Source: an uncultured Steroidobacteraceae bacterium
Lineage (GTDB): Bacteria; Pseudomonadota; Gammaproteobacteria; Steroidobacterales; Steroidobacteraceae
Length of the DNA: 18,100 bases
Reading direction: 5' to 3'
NCBI GenBank assembly: GCA_955652625.1
Contig: CATPBM010000222.1
Location: forward strand, 1 to 18,100
Positions 1 to 8,194 of this stretch are shown here, one piece after another. The notes under the pieces were generated by a model that was given only the letters and a program-made list of their open reading frames with translations, was not told the DNA's origin and searched no databases. The first letter of the stretch is position 1; each line of letters opens with the position of its first letter. The translations under genes and the position numbers were made by a program.

Positions 1-432
1 CGCCTCGGCGTAGTGGCGCGCGCGATCGACGTGCGGATCGTAGCGCCAGCGCTCGCGGCCGGATTCCGGGTCGAGCGCGATCACGATGTTCGTTCCGGTC
101 TCGACGTACAACATGCCGAATGCGAGCACCGGAGTTGCTTCGAAGGTGAGCTTGCGGGCGCGCGCAAAGCCCGCGCCCAACTCCCCCGTGCGATAGGTCC
201 AGGCGACCACGAGATGCTCGACGTTGCTGCGGTTGATCTGGTCGAGGCTGGAGAAGCGTCTGCCGAAGGCATCGCCGCCGAAGTAGCCCCAGTCACTGAC
301 CGCCGGCGCCTGGGCTGGCGCTGCGGTCGGCGCCCCGCTGCACACGAGCGCCATCAGACACACTCTCCACACCAGGGGTATGCGCACTGCGGCGCGGCGG
401 GGCGCGTGCAGCCGGATGGCAGTCGGCTTCAT
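1..432 (-). CDS. PQQ-dependent dehydrogenase (quinoprotein), N-terminal part, runs off the left edge
   Basis: The minus-strand frame from an ATG at 432-430 stays open to base 1, giving 144 codons. Residues 1 to about 45 are a basic stretch, a hydrophobic core and an APAQA-type signal-peptidase site, so the protein is exported. After it comes WGYFGGDAFGRRFSSLDQIN, then NVEHLVVAWTYRTGEL, FEATPVLAFGMLYVETG and IALDPESGRERWRYDP. These are the first blades of the eight-bladed PQQ propeller seen in membrane-bound glucose- and alcohol-type quinoprotein dehydrogenases, which oxidise sugars or alcohols in the periplasm and pass electrons to the respiratory chain. An in-frame ATG at 354-352 would give a shorter signal peptide. 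The active-site Asp and Ca/PQQ ligands lie beyond the window, so the substrate cannot be assigned. It is divergent from the patatin gene, about 80 bases away. Family assignment is firm; subfamily is not. Confidence 0.85.
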   Translation of the reverse strand, partial: MKPTAIRLHAPRRAAVRIPLVWRVCLMALVCSGAPTAAPAQAPAVSDWGYFGGDAFGRRFSSLDQINRSNVEHLVVAWTYRTGELGAGFARARKLTFEATPVLAFGMLYVETGTNIVIALDPESGRERWRYDPHVDRARHYAEA

Positions 433-496
433 GTCCCGCATTATCCGCGATCGCGCGCGCCGGCTGCGAGCCTTGAGCGCGCCGCCGGCCGCATGC

Positions 497-505
497 TGGT
501 ATTCT
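497..505 (+). promoter_or_regulatory. Possible extended -10 element just upstream of the patatin GTG
   Basis: TGGTATTCT at 497-505 fits an extended -10 (TGn followed by TATTCT, close to TATAAT). It would start transcription around 512-513, at the GTG start codon of the patatin gene. No Shine-Dalgarno sequence is visible before that GTG, so a leaderless message is possible. No good -35 is present: TTGAGC at 473-478 is 21 bases away. Inference from motif only. Confidence 0.25.
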
Positions 506-512
506 TCGCCGC

Positions 513-2789
513 GTGAGTTCAACACGGGCGGTCACTTCCCGTCTCGGGGTACTGAGTTTCCTCCTCGCAGCTCAGTGGCTCGCGGCCCCCGTCATCAGCA
601 ATGCCCAGGAGATCACGGATCCGCAGCGTGCCGCGCCCGGCGCTGCGCACCGGCCGCGTATCGGGCTCGTGCTCTCCGGTGGCGGTGCGCGCGGCGCCGC
701 TCACATCGGCGTGCTCAAGGTGCTCGAGCAGTTGAACGTCCCCGTCGACGCGATTGCCGGCACCAGCATGGGCGCTGTGGTTGGCGGGCTGTACGCGAGC
801 GGGCTCTCTGCGCGTGACATCGAGAAGATCATGACCTCGATCAACTGGCAGGATGCGTTTCGCGACCGCCCGCCGCGCGAAGACCTCACCCTGCGACGCA
901 AGCAGGAGGACGAGAGCTTCCTGGTGAAGTTCCCGCTCGGACTGCGTGATGGGCGCATCGTGCTGCCGAAGGGATTGATCCAGGGTCAGCGCCTCACGCA
1001 GGTGCTGCGGCGCCTGACGCTGCCGGTGGCGCGCTTCAGCAACTTCGACGACCTGCCGACGCCGTTTCGTGCCGTGGCAACCGACCTCGAGACCGGTGAC
1101 GCCGTGGTGATGGGCGCGGGGGACCTGACGAGCGCCATGCGCGCCAGCCTGTCCGCGCCCGGCGTGTTTGCACCCGTGGAGCGCGAGGGCCGGCTGCTCA
1201 TCGACGGCGGCGTCGCCGACAACGTCCCGGTCGACATCGCCCGCGCCATGGGAGTGGACGTCGTGATCGTGGTGGACGTGGGCTTCCCGCTGCTGTCGCG
1301 CCGGCAGCTGACGAACGCCGGGGTGATCTCCAACCAGATGCTGGCGATCCTCATTGGCCGCAATGCCCAGGTGCAGCTCGCAACGCTGACCCCCGGGGAC
1401 ATTCTGGTGCAGCCGGCGCTCGGGGAAGCCTCATCGTTCGACTTCGGGATCGTCGCACGCGCGATCGGGGTGGGCGAGGCGGCAGCGCGAGGTAAGAGCG
1501 CGCAGCTGGCAGCGTTCGCGGTGAGCGCAGAGCAGATGCAACGCTACGTGGCGCGCCGCGAGGCGCAGCGCGCGCCGCCGCCGCGCATCGACTTCGTGCA
1601 GCTGGATCGCGGGTCCGAGCGCTACGGGCCCGCCGCCGACAGCCTGTTCAGGGAGCTGGTCGGCAAGCCGCTCGACCCGGACGCGGTGGCGCGCCGCGTG
1701 ACCGCGCTTTATGGCCGCGGCGGCCTCGACACGCTCGACTATCACGTGATCGGTGCGCCGGAGCGTTACGGACTCGCCCTCGATGCGCGGCCGGATTCCC
1801 AGGGACCGAACTACCTGCGCTTCGGCCTGAGCCTGCAGGATGATTTCCAGGGCAACTCGACATACAACGCGGCGATGCGCTTGGTCGTCTCCGACATCAC
1901 GCGCAACGCTGGCGAATGGGTGACCGACCTGCAGGTCGGCGCCATCTCGCGGATTTCCACCGAGCTGTTTCTGCCGTTTGCGCAGTTTTCCGGCTGGTTC
2001 GTGATGCCGCATGCCGCGGAGGTGTCGCACGATCTCGACGTGCTGCAGGGACAGGCGCTGCTCGCGGAGTATCGCGCGCACATCTTCGCCTACGGCGTGG
2101 ACTTCGGCCGCCAGTTCGGCAACTGGGGAGAGATACGCAGCGGCGTGCAGCGCGAACAGGGGCACTTCCGGCTGAAGATCGGCGATCCGTCCGATCCGAA
2201 TCTGCCGACCCAGCCCCCCTTCAACACGCGCAATTACTTCGTGCGCTTCACCTACGATCGGCTCGACGATGTCAACTTCCCGCATCACGGCCAGCAGGCC
2301 ATGCTGCAGTGGAGCGGGGAGCGCAGCGTCTCGGGTGTCGGCCAGCCTTCCGACCAGCTGACACTCAACTACATTGGCGCGTACTCCTTCGGGCACGACA
2401 CGCTGTCGTTCTCGGCTTCCGGCGGCACGACACTGCAAGCCAAGCTCACCGACATCAACCAGCTGTTTCCGCTCGGTGGTTTCCTCAACCTCTCGGGCTT
2501 GCGGGCGGATTCGCTCACCGGGCCGAATTTCGGCATCGCGCGGCTTTTGTATTACCGCCAGATTGGCCGTGGCGGTCCGGGGTACCTCGACGTGCCGACT
2601 TACCTCGGCCTGTCGCTCGAGGCCGGCAACGTGTGGCAGGCCCGCAGGGACGCGCGCTTCGGCAACACGCAGAAGGACGCCAGCCTGTTCCTCGGGCTGG
2701 ACACGTTCTTAGGTCCGGTGTATCTCGCCAGCGGCTTCGACGAGCACGGCAACCAGGCGTTCTATTTGTTCCTTGGACGCACGTTCTAG
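513..2789 (+). CDS. Patatin-like phospholipase with outer-membrane beta-barrel (type Vd autotransporter, PlpD-like)
   Basis: 758 aa from GTG. Residues 1-32 form a signal peptide with likely cleavage after SNA. The patatin domain (about 48-340) has the oxyanion loop GGGARG at 56-61, the nucleophile elbow GTSMG at 83-87 (Ser85) and the catalytic Asp in DGG at 231-233. This is a complete Ser/Asp dyad of the RssA/NTE type, expected to hydrolyse phospholipid acyl esters. About 350-430 looks like a single POTRA domain. About 433-758 is a beta-rich Omp85/BamA-type barrel with NYFVRFTYDRLDDVNFPHHG and the C-terminal phenylalanine (YLFLGRTF) that acts as a BAM insertion signal. Order and length match Pseudomonas PlpD, a type Vd protein whose passenger is carried out by its own barrel. 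The GTG keeps the whole signal peptide, though no Shine-Dalgarno site precedes it. It stands alone as a transcription unit, and an inverted repeat follows its stop. Whether the passenger is released cannot be seen. Confidence 0.93.
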   Translation: MSSTRAVTSRLGVLSFLLAAQWLAAPVISNAQEITDPQRAAPGAAHRPRIGLVLSGGGARGAAHIGVLKVLEQLNVPVDAIAGTSMGAVVGGLYASGLSARDIEKIMTSINWQDAFRDRPPREDLTLRRKQEDESFLVKFPLGLRDGRIVLPKGLIQGQRLTQVLRRLTLPVARFSNFDDLPTPFRAVATDLETGDAVVMGAGDLTSAMRASLSAPGVFAPVEREGRLLIDGGVADNVPVDIARAMGVDVVIVVDVGFPLLSRRQLTNAGVISNQMLAILIGRNAQVQLATLTPGDILVQPALGEASSFDFGIVARAIGVGEAAARGKSAQLAAFAVSAEQMQRYVARREAQRAPPPRIDFVQLDRGSERYGPAADSLFRELVGKPLDPDAVARRVTALYGRGGLDTLDYHVIGAPERYGLALDARPDSQGPNYLRFGLSLQDDFQGNSTYNAAMRLVVSDITRNAGEWVTDLQVGAISRISTELFLPFAQFSGWFVMPHAAEVSHDLDVLQGQALLAEYRAHIFAYGVDFGRQFGNWGEIRSGVQREQGHFRLKIGDPSDPNLPTQPPFNTRNYFVRFTYDRLDDVNFPHHGQQAMLQWSGERSVSGVGQPSDQLTLNYIGAYSFGHDTLSFSASGGTTLQAKLTDINQLFPLGGFLNLSGLRADSLTGPNFGIARLLYYRQIGRGGPGYLDVPTYLGLSLEAGNVWQARRDARFGNTQKDASLFLGLDTFLGPVYLASGFDEHGNQAFYLFLGRTF

Positions 2790-2793
2790 AGCA

Positions 2794-2863
2794 CCCCAGG
2801 AAATCAAGCTTGCCGTGAGCGGCGAGCTCCTCATCGTGCAGCGAGACGCTTGATTTCCCGGGG
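2794..2863. repeat. Long imperfect inverted repeat between convergent genes (possible bidirectional terminator)
   Basis: The left arm CCCCAGGAAATCAAGC at 2794-2809 pairs with the right arm GCTTGATTTCCCGGGG at 2848-2863: 16 bases with one mismatch. The 38-base spacer holds a small GAGC/GCTC hairpin of its own. The repeat fills the gap between the patatin stop (2789) and the stop of the oppositely directed membrane-protein gene (2883), so it could end transcription from both sides. There is no U tract after either arm, so it is not a textbook intrinsic terminator. A remnant of a small palindromic element is the alternative. Confidence 0.6.
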
Positions 2864-2882
2864 CCCGGGTTTACACGCGGCG

Positions 2883-3932
2883 CTAGTGCGCGCTGATATC
2901 CGCCGTGCCGGGCGCGTCCCCGCGCCTGCGCTCGAGCTCCGCGAGCAGTGCCCGCGCCTGGGCTTCATGGTCTTCCGCTGCCCGCATGAACACGAAAGCG
3001 CGGTTGACCTCATCGGGGTCGTGCCCGCGCAGACCGCGGGCGTAGAGCTCGAGCGCGCGCTGCCAATCGACGATCACCGCTCTGAGCTGCTCGTCGGCGA
3101 GGGCGCGTAGTGAGACCGGGCCAGCGGCCGGCAGCCCGCGCGCCAGGGAACGCCACTGCGGCTGCAGCCACCTTTCGAGGCCGTTCGCAAAATCCTCTTG
3201 CGAGAGAGTGCCTGCAAGCAGCGCGCTGAAGGCCGTGGCGAACTGCGCGGTCAGTCCCTCGAAGCGCTTGCCGTATTTGTCCAGATCCCCCCAGGCCGCT
3301 AAGGCCTCGGCTTCCGAAGCGTCCGTCACGGCCCGTTGCAGGCCCTCCCGGCGCGCCGCCGGTGCAGGCGCGGGTGTCGTGCGGGGCTGCGGCAGCGGGC
3401 GCAGCGGCGGGCTCACGAACTGGTTCGTCGCCATCCAGGCCAGCGCCAGAACCAGCGCCGCAATCCCGGCAAGCAGCCAGGAGGCCGGAGCACGCGCGGC
3501 GCCGCCAGCTTTCGCCGCCTGCAATGCGTCGTCGAATTCGACCGTGCGGTTCGTGGGCAGCAGCGCGATGAGCGCTGCCGCCGCGGCCGCATCCTCAGCC
3601 CAGAATTGGAACCAGGCATCGCCGGCCCCGCCGCGCAGGTTGATCCGAACGGCGCTGCCTTCGCGGCTGGCGTCGCGAATCTCGGCGGCGTGAATCACCC
3701 GGCGGGTTCGACGCAGCCCGAGCAGCGTCAGGCGCCTCGCCGTGACCTGCAGGCCGCGTTCATCGATGCGCACGCTGCCCGGCCCCACCCAGCGAAAACT
3801 GTTGACGGGCTTGTGCAGCCACGCCAGCGGATCCGACCTGGAGGTGAAGCGAACCGGGAATTCCCGCGCTGCGTCTGCCCCGCCGGTGGTGGAGATCAGT
3901 CGCAGGTGTTTGTGCGGGGCAAGTGAGGTCAT
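2883..3932 (-). CDS. Single-pass membrane protein of unknown function with possible PH-like N-terminal domain
   Basis: 349 aa, ATG at 3932-3930 with GGGAG nine bases upstream. Function not recognised. Residues 1-130 carry no signal peptide and look beta-rich (FRWVGPGSVRIDERGLQV, then an Ala-rich helix and LIALLPTNRTVEF), a layout like bacterial PH-type domains. One strong membrane helix spans about 151-170 (SWLLAGIAALVLALAWM). A Pro/Ala linker (173-193) leads to an alpha-helical domain at 195-338, ending in a charged helix (ALLAELERRRGD). Few positives precede and follow the helix, so topology is uncertain; the lack of a signal sequence favours N-in with the helical part in the periplasm. It is the last gene of a leftward operon: the cupin stop lies 28 bases upstream of this start. 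The PH-like label is a fold guess from pattern, not a match. Confidence 0.8.
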   Translation of the reverse strand: MTSLAPHKHLRLISTTGGADAAREFPVRFTSRSDPLAWLHKPVNSFRWVGPGSVRIDERGLQVTARRLTLLGLRRTRRVIHAAEIRDASREGSAVRINLRGGAGDAWFQFWAEDAAAAAALIALLPTNRTVEFDDALQAAKAGGAARAPASWLLAGIAALVLALAWMATNQFVSPPLRPLPQPRTTPAPAPAARREGLQRAVTDASEAEALAAWGDLDKYGKRFEGLTAQFATAFSALLAGTLSQEDFANGLERWLQPQWRSLARGLPAAGPVSLRALADEQLRAVIVDWQRALELYARGLRGHDPDEVNRAFVFMRAAEDHEAQARALLAELERRRGDAPGTADISAH

Positions 3933-3960
3933 GCGCGTGCGCTCCCGCGTGATGCGGTGC

Positions 3961-4341
3961 TCAGGAGTCGCCGGTCGGGATGATCGCCGCGGTCTCCGCC
4001 ATCAGGATCACCGCGCGCTCCGGCGCGCGCGTGCGATGCACGACCCCCCGCGGCACGACAAATCCCTCGAGTGGCTGCAGATCGATGGAGCGATCCTCGA
4101 GGTCGATGATGAAGTGCCCTTCGAGCACGAAGAAGAACTCATCGTCCTCGTCGTGCTTGTGCCAGTGATACTCGCCCTGCATGACTCCCAGCCGGATGAC
4201 CGAGTCATTAACCTTGCACAGGGTCTGGTTGTACCAGCGGTCCTTGCACTGGGCCACGAGCGCGGGGACGTCCACGATCGCCAATGGCGCGAACTTGACG
4301 TCCAGGTGCGTGGCGTAGGGGAAGTCGGCAGGATTGGTCAC
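3961..4341 (-). CDS. Cupin domain protein (small single-domain metal-binding cupin)
   Basis: 126 aa from a GTG at 4341-4339. Cupin motif 1 is complete: Gly56, His61, His63, Glu68 and Gly75 in GEYHWHKHDEDDEFFFVLEG. Motif 2 has Pro97, Gly99 and His102 in EGFVVPRGVVH. The three His and one Glu should bind Fe, Mn, Zn or Ni in a small beta barrel. The length and single barrel fit stand-alone cupins of the mannose-6-phosphate-isomerase-like group, whose substrates are mostly unknown. No signal peptide, so cytoplasmic. The GTG lies one base after the TAG of the 88-aa gene (TAG A GTG), which suggests translational coupling and makes this start likely. The third gene follows 28 bases downstream. Fold is sure; reaction unknown, and it could be a sensor rather than an enzyme. 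Confidence 0.88.
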   Translation of the reverse strand: MTNPADFPYATHLDVKFAPLAIVDVPALVAQCKDRWYNQTLCKVNDSVIRLGVMQGEYHWHKHDEDDEFFFVLEGHFIIDLEDRSIDLQPLEGFVVPRGVVHRTRAPERAVILMAETAAIIPTGDS

Positions 4342-4342
4342 T

Positions 4343-4609
4343 CTACAACCCGCGGCTCTCGGCGAGCTTTTCGATTTTCTGGAACACCAGTGCGGGCTTG
4401 TCGCCTCTGCGCGAGTACTCGTGCCGCCGGCTCATCTCGGCCAGCGCGGCGTCGCGCTCGGCGGCCGTCGGGTACCAGTGCAGCCGCTGCCACTCCGGAC
4501 CGAGGAGCTTGCGGAATGGATCGCCCGCCGGAAGGCTCACGCGGATACCGTAGGGGCGCAGCCTCTCGATGGGCGGAGTACGCAGGTTCTGTGGCTGGCT
4601 GATACCCAT
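4343..4609 (-). CDS. Small conserved-looking protein of unknown function, first gene of the cupin operon
   Basis: 88 aa, ATG at 4609-4607. It is soluble, with no membrane segment, signal peptide or cysteine. Notable stretches are IERLRPYGIRVSLPAGDPFR, GPEWQRLHWYPTAAERDAAL and a Lys/Arg-rich C-terminus (GDKPALVFQKIEKLAESRG). Aromatic and charged residues are spread as in a real folded protein rather than a frame shadow. I do not recognise the family. Its stop sits one base before the cupin start, so the two are almost certainly co-translated. No strong Shine-Dalgarno sequence precedes the ATG. It is divergent from the large lipoprotein, with about 150 bases between. Confidence 0.72.
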   Translation of the reverse strand: MGISQPQNLRTPPIERLRPYGIRVSLPAGDPFRKLLGPEWQRLHWYPTAAERDAALAEMSRRHEYSRRGDKPALVFQKIEKLAESRGL

Positions 4610-4758
4610 GGCCCGGAAAGCTTACGGTGCGCTGCGGCACGGCTGCAAGCCGCCAACTCCAAGTGAATGTCCCCGCCGCTGGCTGTGCAACGGTCCTGCG
4701 TCGCGCGTAGCATCTTTCCTGCAATCGGCGATCAGGATTGCTGCCGCAGGGGGGCATC

Positions 4759-6786
4759 ATGCACACAATCGTTTCCAGCGCTAAGGCGCGCGTCCGGAGG
4801 CGTCGGTACGCGCCGCTGCTCATCGGCTTAGGCGTGTTGCTGCCCCTCACGGCTTGTCACCGTCAATCTGAGCAGCCATCGGCGGGCTCGGAGCCGCCTG
4901 CCGCGCCGGGCGGGCCCAAGGGGGCATCCTGGTCTGGCGAGCCGCTGCGCGGGGATAGCCAGGTGGCGCTGCGCGCCTACCTGACGTCCGTCGAGGAAGT
5001 GAAGCCCACCAAGTTCAGGGTCGAGTGGAACCCGGCGACCGTCGCCATCGACAAGGCGGCTGCGCTGCGCTCGCTGCGCGCCGTAAGCCACGATGGCACG
5101 GCTTTCACGCTGGCCTCCGACGAACCGGCGGTAGCCAAACTGAAGCCCGGGAGCATCATCTGGATCTGGGACATCGCAGTACGCAAGGTGGACTCCATGG
5201 AGGCCGTGGGCGACGTCACCCACGTGCACACGAGCGCTGTGCTGCTCACCGAGGCGATACCCAACGCCGAAATTGAGTTCGAGACGCCGCTCAAACTGCA
5301 GAACTACTACCCGCTGCGGACGGCGGAGCCAGCCACGCCGCAGAGCACCGCACGCTGGCAACGGAATGCGAGCGGCTTCGTGCTCACCTCGCTCACGGAT
5401 CTGCCCCCCGAACACCTGCCGGACCCGGACGCCGTCAGCAACACGGACGAGGATAATTGGTACGACGAGGGCATGTCCGCCAATGGCTACACGGGCAAGA
5501 AGGCCGGCTGGACGTATTCGGTCGGCTACAAGACGCGCCTCGGCGGTATCAGCGTGGAGTTGCAGGCGCGCAAAGGCGACATCGGCGGGGACGAGAGGGC
5601 GGGGGATAAGAGCCTCATTCCGGAATACAAGGCCATCGAGGCCGATCGCCAGAAGATTCACGACGACGTCGAGAAGGTGAAGCAGGAACTGCGTGACGAG
5701 GAGAAGGGCATCCGTGACACGGACGCGGATTTTGAGAAGCAGATGGGCCAGCTCCAGCTGGATCAGTCGAACCGCAACAATCCCGGGTACAACGGTCCGC
5801 GGCCTCCGCCGCAGGTCAACGAGTACGGGCATCCCATCACGGACCAGGCGGCGCAGCAGCGACTCAAGGATCAGTGGCAGAACAAGCACGACCTGGAGAT
5901 CCAGAAGCTGCAGGCCACCGAGCAGATCATGGGCGAGTGGCGCAGGAAGAAGGACGAGCTGGATGCCCGCAAGCGCGCACTGAAGGCGGCCCGGGGCGTC
6001 GCCATGCAACTGTGGAACATCATTGACGACAATCTCGATGCCCGCATCCGCGGGCGGGTCGATCTGGACGGCTTCACCGCCGGCGCGCATCTGGCGTTCA
6101 CGAACGGCAACATCGACGCCGCCGCAACTCACTTCAAGAATCTCAATGGCAAGGTCTACGCCCAACTGATCGGTCGTTTGGGCAAGCCGGGGAACGAAGC
6201 GATCAAGATTCCGGTGATGCACGTGCCGGTCGATTTCAACGTGCCGATCCCGATCGGGGGGATTCCCTTCGTCGTGCAGGTCGGCGCGGATTTCCTGCTG
6301 ACGATGGCACTGTCGGGGCTGCATGCCTCACTGGCAGTGGACGGCCAGGCGACCTTCAACGGCGACAGCGGCTTCACCTATGCCAAAGGCAAGGCGAGCT
6401 ACGACACGTCCTTCACCTCCAAAGAGCCGCAGATCACCATGACCCAGGGTATGAGCCCGGGCGTCTCCGCCGTCGTCCTGGCTGTGCAGCTGCCGCGCGT
6501 AGGCTTCGGGCTCGGCGTGTTCCTCGTGTCCTCCGTGGCATTCGTCGATGTCGTGCACGTCATCACGATGACGCAGAGCGGAGCGGTCGGGGCCGGCATG
6601 CTGACCCCGATGTGCAAACGCACCACCTACAACAGCATCGGCCATGTCGGCATCAAGACGGATATTATTCCACTGCCTTTTGTGGACACGGAGAAGATTG
6701 AAGGCAAGCTGAGCGGCAAGCGCGAGATATTCAATACGTCCAAGGAAAAGCTCGAGCCGCCGGTCAAGGGATGCGAAATACATTGA
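4759..6786 (+). CDS. Large orphan lipoprotein with a two-arm coiled coil
   Basis: 675 aa. The ATG at 4759 has AGGGGGG about six bases upstream; an in-frame TTG at 4738 is less likely. The N-terminus (RVRRRRY, hydrophobic core, then lipobox LTAC with Cys33) marks a lipoprotein; His34 follows the Cys, so no Asp(+2) inner-membrane signal is seen and outer-membrane sorting is expected. Residues 36-60 are a Pro/Gly/Ser linker. About 65-190 is a mixed domain and 190-285 a loop-rich Asp/Gly region (DPDAVSNTDEDNWYDEG). Two charged heptad-like helices follow, about 288-335 and 363-415, joined by a Pro/Asn/Gly turn (NNPGYNGPRPPPQVN), which suggests an antiparallel hairpin. About 420-675 is beta-rich with hydrophobic stretches (VPVDFNVPIPIGGIPFVV, VVLAVQLPRVGFGLGVFLVS). 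Family and role not recognised. It is monocistronic; the convergent MFS stop lies 46 bases beyond. Confidence 0.87.
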   Translation: MHTIVSSAKARVRRRRYAPLLIGLGVLLPLTACHRQSEQPSAGSEPPAAPGGPKGASWSGEPLRGDSQVALRAYLTSVEEVKPTKFRVEWNPATVAIDKAAALRSLRAVSHDGTAFTLASDEPAVAKLKPGSIIWIWDIAVRKVDSMEAVGDVTHVHTSAVLLTEAIPNAEIEFETPLKLQNYYPLRTAEPATPQSTARWQRNASGFVLTSLTDLPPEHLPDPDAVSNTDEDNWYDEGMSANGYTGKKAGWTYSVGYKTRLGGISVELQARKGDIGGDERAGDKSLIPEYKAIEADRQKIHDDVEKVKQELRDEEKGIRDTDADFEKQMGQLQLDQSNRNNPGYNGPRPPPQVNEYGHPITDQAAQQRLKDQWQNKHDLEIQKLQATEQIMGEWRRKKDELDARKRALKAARGVAMQLWNIIDDNLDARIRGRVDLDGFTAGAHLAFTNGNIDAAATHFKNLNGKVYAQLIGRLGKPGNEAIKIPVMHVPVDFNVPIPIGGIPFVVQVGADFLLTMALSGLHASLAVDGQATFNGDSGFTYAKGKASYDTSFTSKEPQITMTQGMSPGVSAVVLAVQLPRVGFGLGVFLVSSVAFVDVVHVITMTQSGAVGAGMLTPMCKRTTYNSIGHVGIKTDIIPLPFVDTEKIEGKLSGKREIFNTSKEKLEPPVKGCEIH

Positions 6787-6790
6787 AGCC

Positions 6791-6805
6791 CGCTCCCCGG
6801 GAGCG
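6791..6805. terminator. Short GC hairpin between convergent genes
   Basis: CGCTCC at 6791-6796 and GGAGCG at 6800-6805 form a six-base-pair stem with a three-base loop, directly after the lipoprotein stop and 28 bases before the convergent MFS stop. No U tract follows on either strand, so terminator function is a positional guess. Confidence 0.3.
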
Positions 6806-6832
6806 AGCCGGGGGCCGCCCATACGGCGTCGC

Positions 6833-8116
6833 TTACGAGGAGACCTTCAGTTCCGCCGCCCGCGCCTCCGGGCCCAACAGCGTGACAATAATCAGCGCGA
6901 CCGCGACGACCGCCAGCGTCCAGGCGAGGATGTAGGCGTAATCCCCGCCGTGGCGCTCGGCAATGCCGGCCTGAAACGGCCCCATCTTCGACATTGCCAG
7001 GTTTCCGAGCTGATAGGCAAAGCCGGGCAGGATCGCGCGCACCGCGGGCGGAGACAGCTCGTTGAGATGCGCGGGAACGATGCCCCACGCGCCCTGCACC
7101 ATGAACTGCATGAGAAAGCCGCCCAGCGCGAGCATGACCGCGGTGTGCGAATAAGCCCACAGGGGGATCAGCGGTAGCGCCAAAATGGAGGCCAGAATTA
7201 TCGCGCGCCGGCGCCCCAGGCGCTCGGACAGCGCTCCGAAGCAGATACCGCCGGCCAGCGCGCCGAGGTTCATGACGATTGCTATGGAGCCGGTCGTCGA
7301 CGTCGAGTAGCCGTGCTGCACCTGCAGGAAGGTGGGATACAGGTCCTGCGAGCCGTGCGAGAAGGCGTTGAAGCACGCCATGAGCACGACCAGGTAGGCG
7401 AAGGTGGGGAAGTAGCCCTTGATCGCGCCCCATATTGCCGCGGCCGAGGCGCGCCGCGGCGCGGCACCTGCCAGCCACGCCGGGGATTCCTCGACGCCAT
7501 AGCGGATATAAAGCACCAGGGGCGCCGAAGCCGCACTGATGATGAACATGCCGCGCCAACCGACGTAGTCGAACGCACCCCAGAACACGAAGGAGGCCAG
7601 CAGGTAGCCGATGACATATCCTTCCTGCAGCAATCCGGAGAAAAAGCCACGACCCTTTGCCGGCAGGGTCTCGAGCGCCAACGCAGCGCCCACACCCCAT
7701 TCGCCGCCCATGGCGAAGCCGAACAGGGCGCGCAGTGCCAGGAGTGTGGCGAGATTGGGTGCGAAGGCGGTGATGAGCTGCACCAGCGTGTAGCTGGCCA
7801 CATTCAACATCAGGATGGGGCGGCGCCCGTACTTCTCCGCCAGCCAGCCGAATACCAATGCCCCGAGCGGGCGAAACGCCAGCGTGAGAAAGATCCCCTC
7901 CGCGACGCCCTTGACGTCGGTGTGGAACTCGCCGCTGATCGATTTCAGGCAGAAGACGAAAATGAAAAAATCGAGCGCGTCCAGGGACCACCCGGCCAGC
8001 GCCGCAAAGTAGGCCCGGCGCTGCGCGGGGGTCAGCATTCTGAACAGGCTGAGCACGGCTATAGCGCTCCCGGCGGCTCTGTTCGCGAGGGTAACACGGC
8101 CGCGCGCGGCTCCCAT
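6833..8116 (-). CDS. MFS transporter, carboxylate/sialate:H+ symporter type (SHS-like)
   Basis: 427 aa with about 12 membrane helices. After a 26-residue leader comes [28 protein letters not shown], whose GW-LDA-DFF signature in helix 1 is typical of the SHS group (sialate, lactate, pyruvate carriers such as yeast Jen1). The MFS loop 2-3 motif is present ([11 protein letters not shown]), with its counterpart in the second half ([12 protein letters not shown]) and [17 protein letters not shown] in helices 4-5. Predicted role is proton-coupled uptake of a monocarboxylate or acidic sugar across the inner membrane; the substrate cannot be read. The ATG at 8116 has GAGAGG upstream; Met27 (8038) matches where relatives usually begin and is an alternative. 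It is divergent from msrA with 78 bases between, and has no co-directional partner. Confidence 0.88.
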   Translation of the reverse strand: MGAARGRVTLANRAAGSAIAVLSLFRMLTPAQRRAYFAALAGWSLDALDFFIFVFCLKSISGEFHTDVKGVAEGIFLTLAFRPLGALVFGWLAEKYGRRPILMLNVASYTLVQLITAFAPNLATLLALRALFGFAMGGEWGVGAALALETLPAKGRGFFSGLLQEGYVIGYLLASFVFWGAFDYVGWRGMFIISAASAPLVLYIRYGVEESPAWLAGAAPRRASAAAIWGAIKGYFPTFAYLVVLMACFNAFSHGSQDLYPTFLQVQHGYSTSTTGSIAIVMNLGALAGGICFGALSERLGRRRAIILASILALPLIPLWAYSHTAVMLALGGFLMQFMVQGAWGIVPAHLNELSPPAVRAILPGFAYQLGNLAMSKMGPFQAGIAERHGGDYAYILAWTLAVVAVALIIVTLLGPEARAAELKVSS

Positions 8117-8194
8117 CGGGCCCTCTCGCGGCGGGGCTTGAGTCGATCCACCGCAGTCCCCACACTCTTACCCCGCAAGTCAGGAGCAGGAACC

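Noticed and set aside
1431..2438. 335-codon minus-strand frame opposite the patatin barrel
   Set aside because: No motif and no ribosome site; it is fully covered by the well-supported autotransporter gene.
4828..6324. 498-codon open frame on the minus strand inside the lipoprotein gene
   Set aside because: Composition (many Arg, Leu, Val, His with no motif) is that of an antisense shadow in GC-rich DNA; the plus-strand frame has a lipobox, a good Shine-Dalgarno site and coherent domains.
6500..8116. Transporter, MsrA and second transporter as one operon
   Set aside because: The three genes alternate strands, so they cannot be one transcript.
7313..8194. Upstream extension of the msrA frame, which would make a 507-aa protein
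   Set aside because: MsrA begins at ATG 8195 with Shine-Dalgarno support and E. coli-like N-terminus; the extension lies antisense to the MFS gene and lacks any domain.
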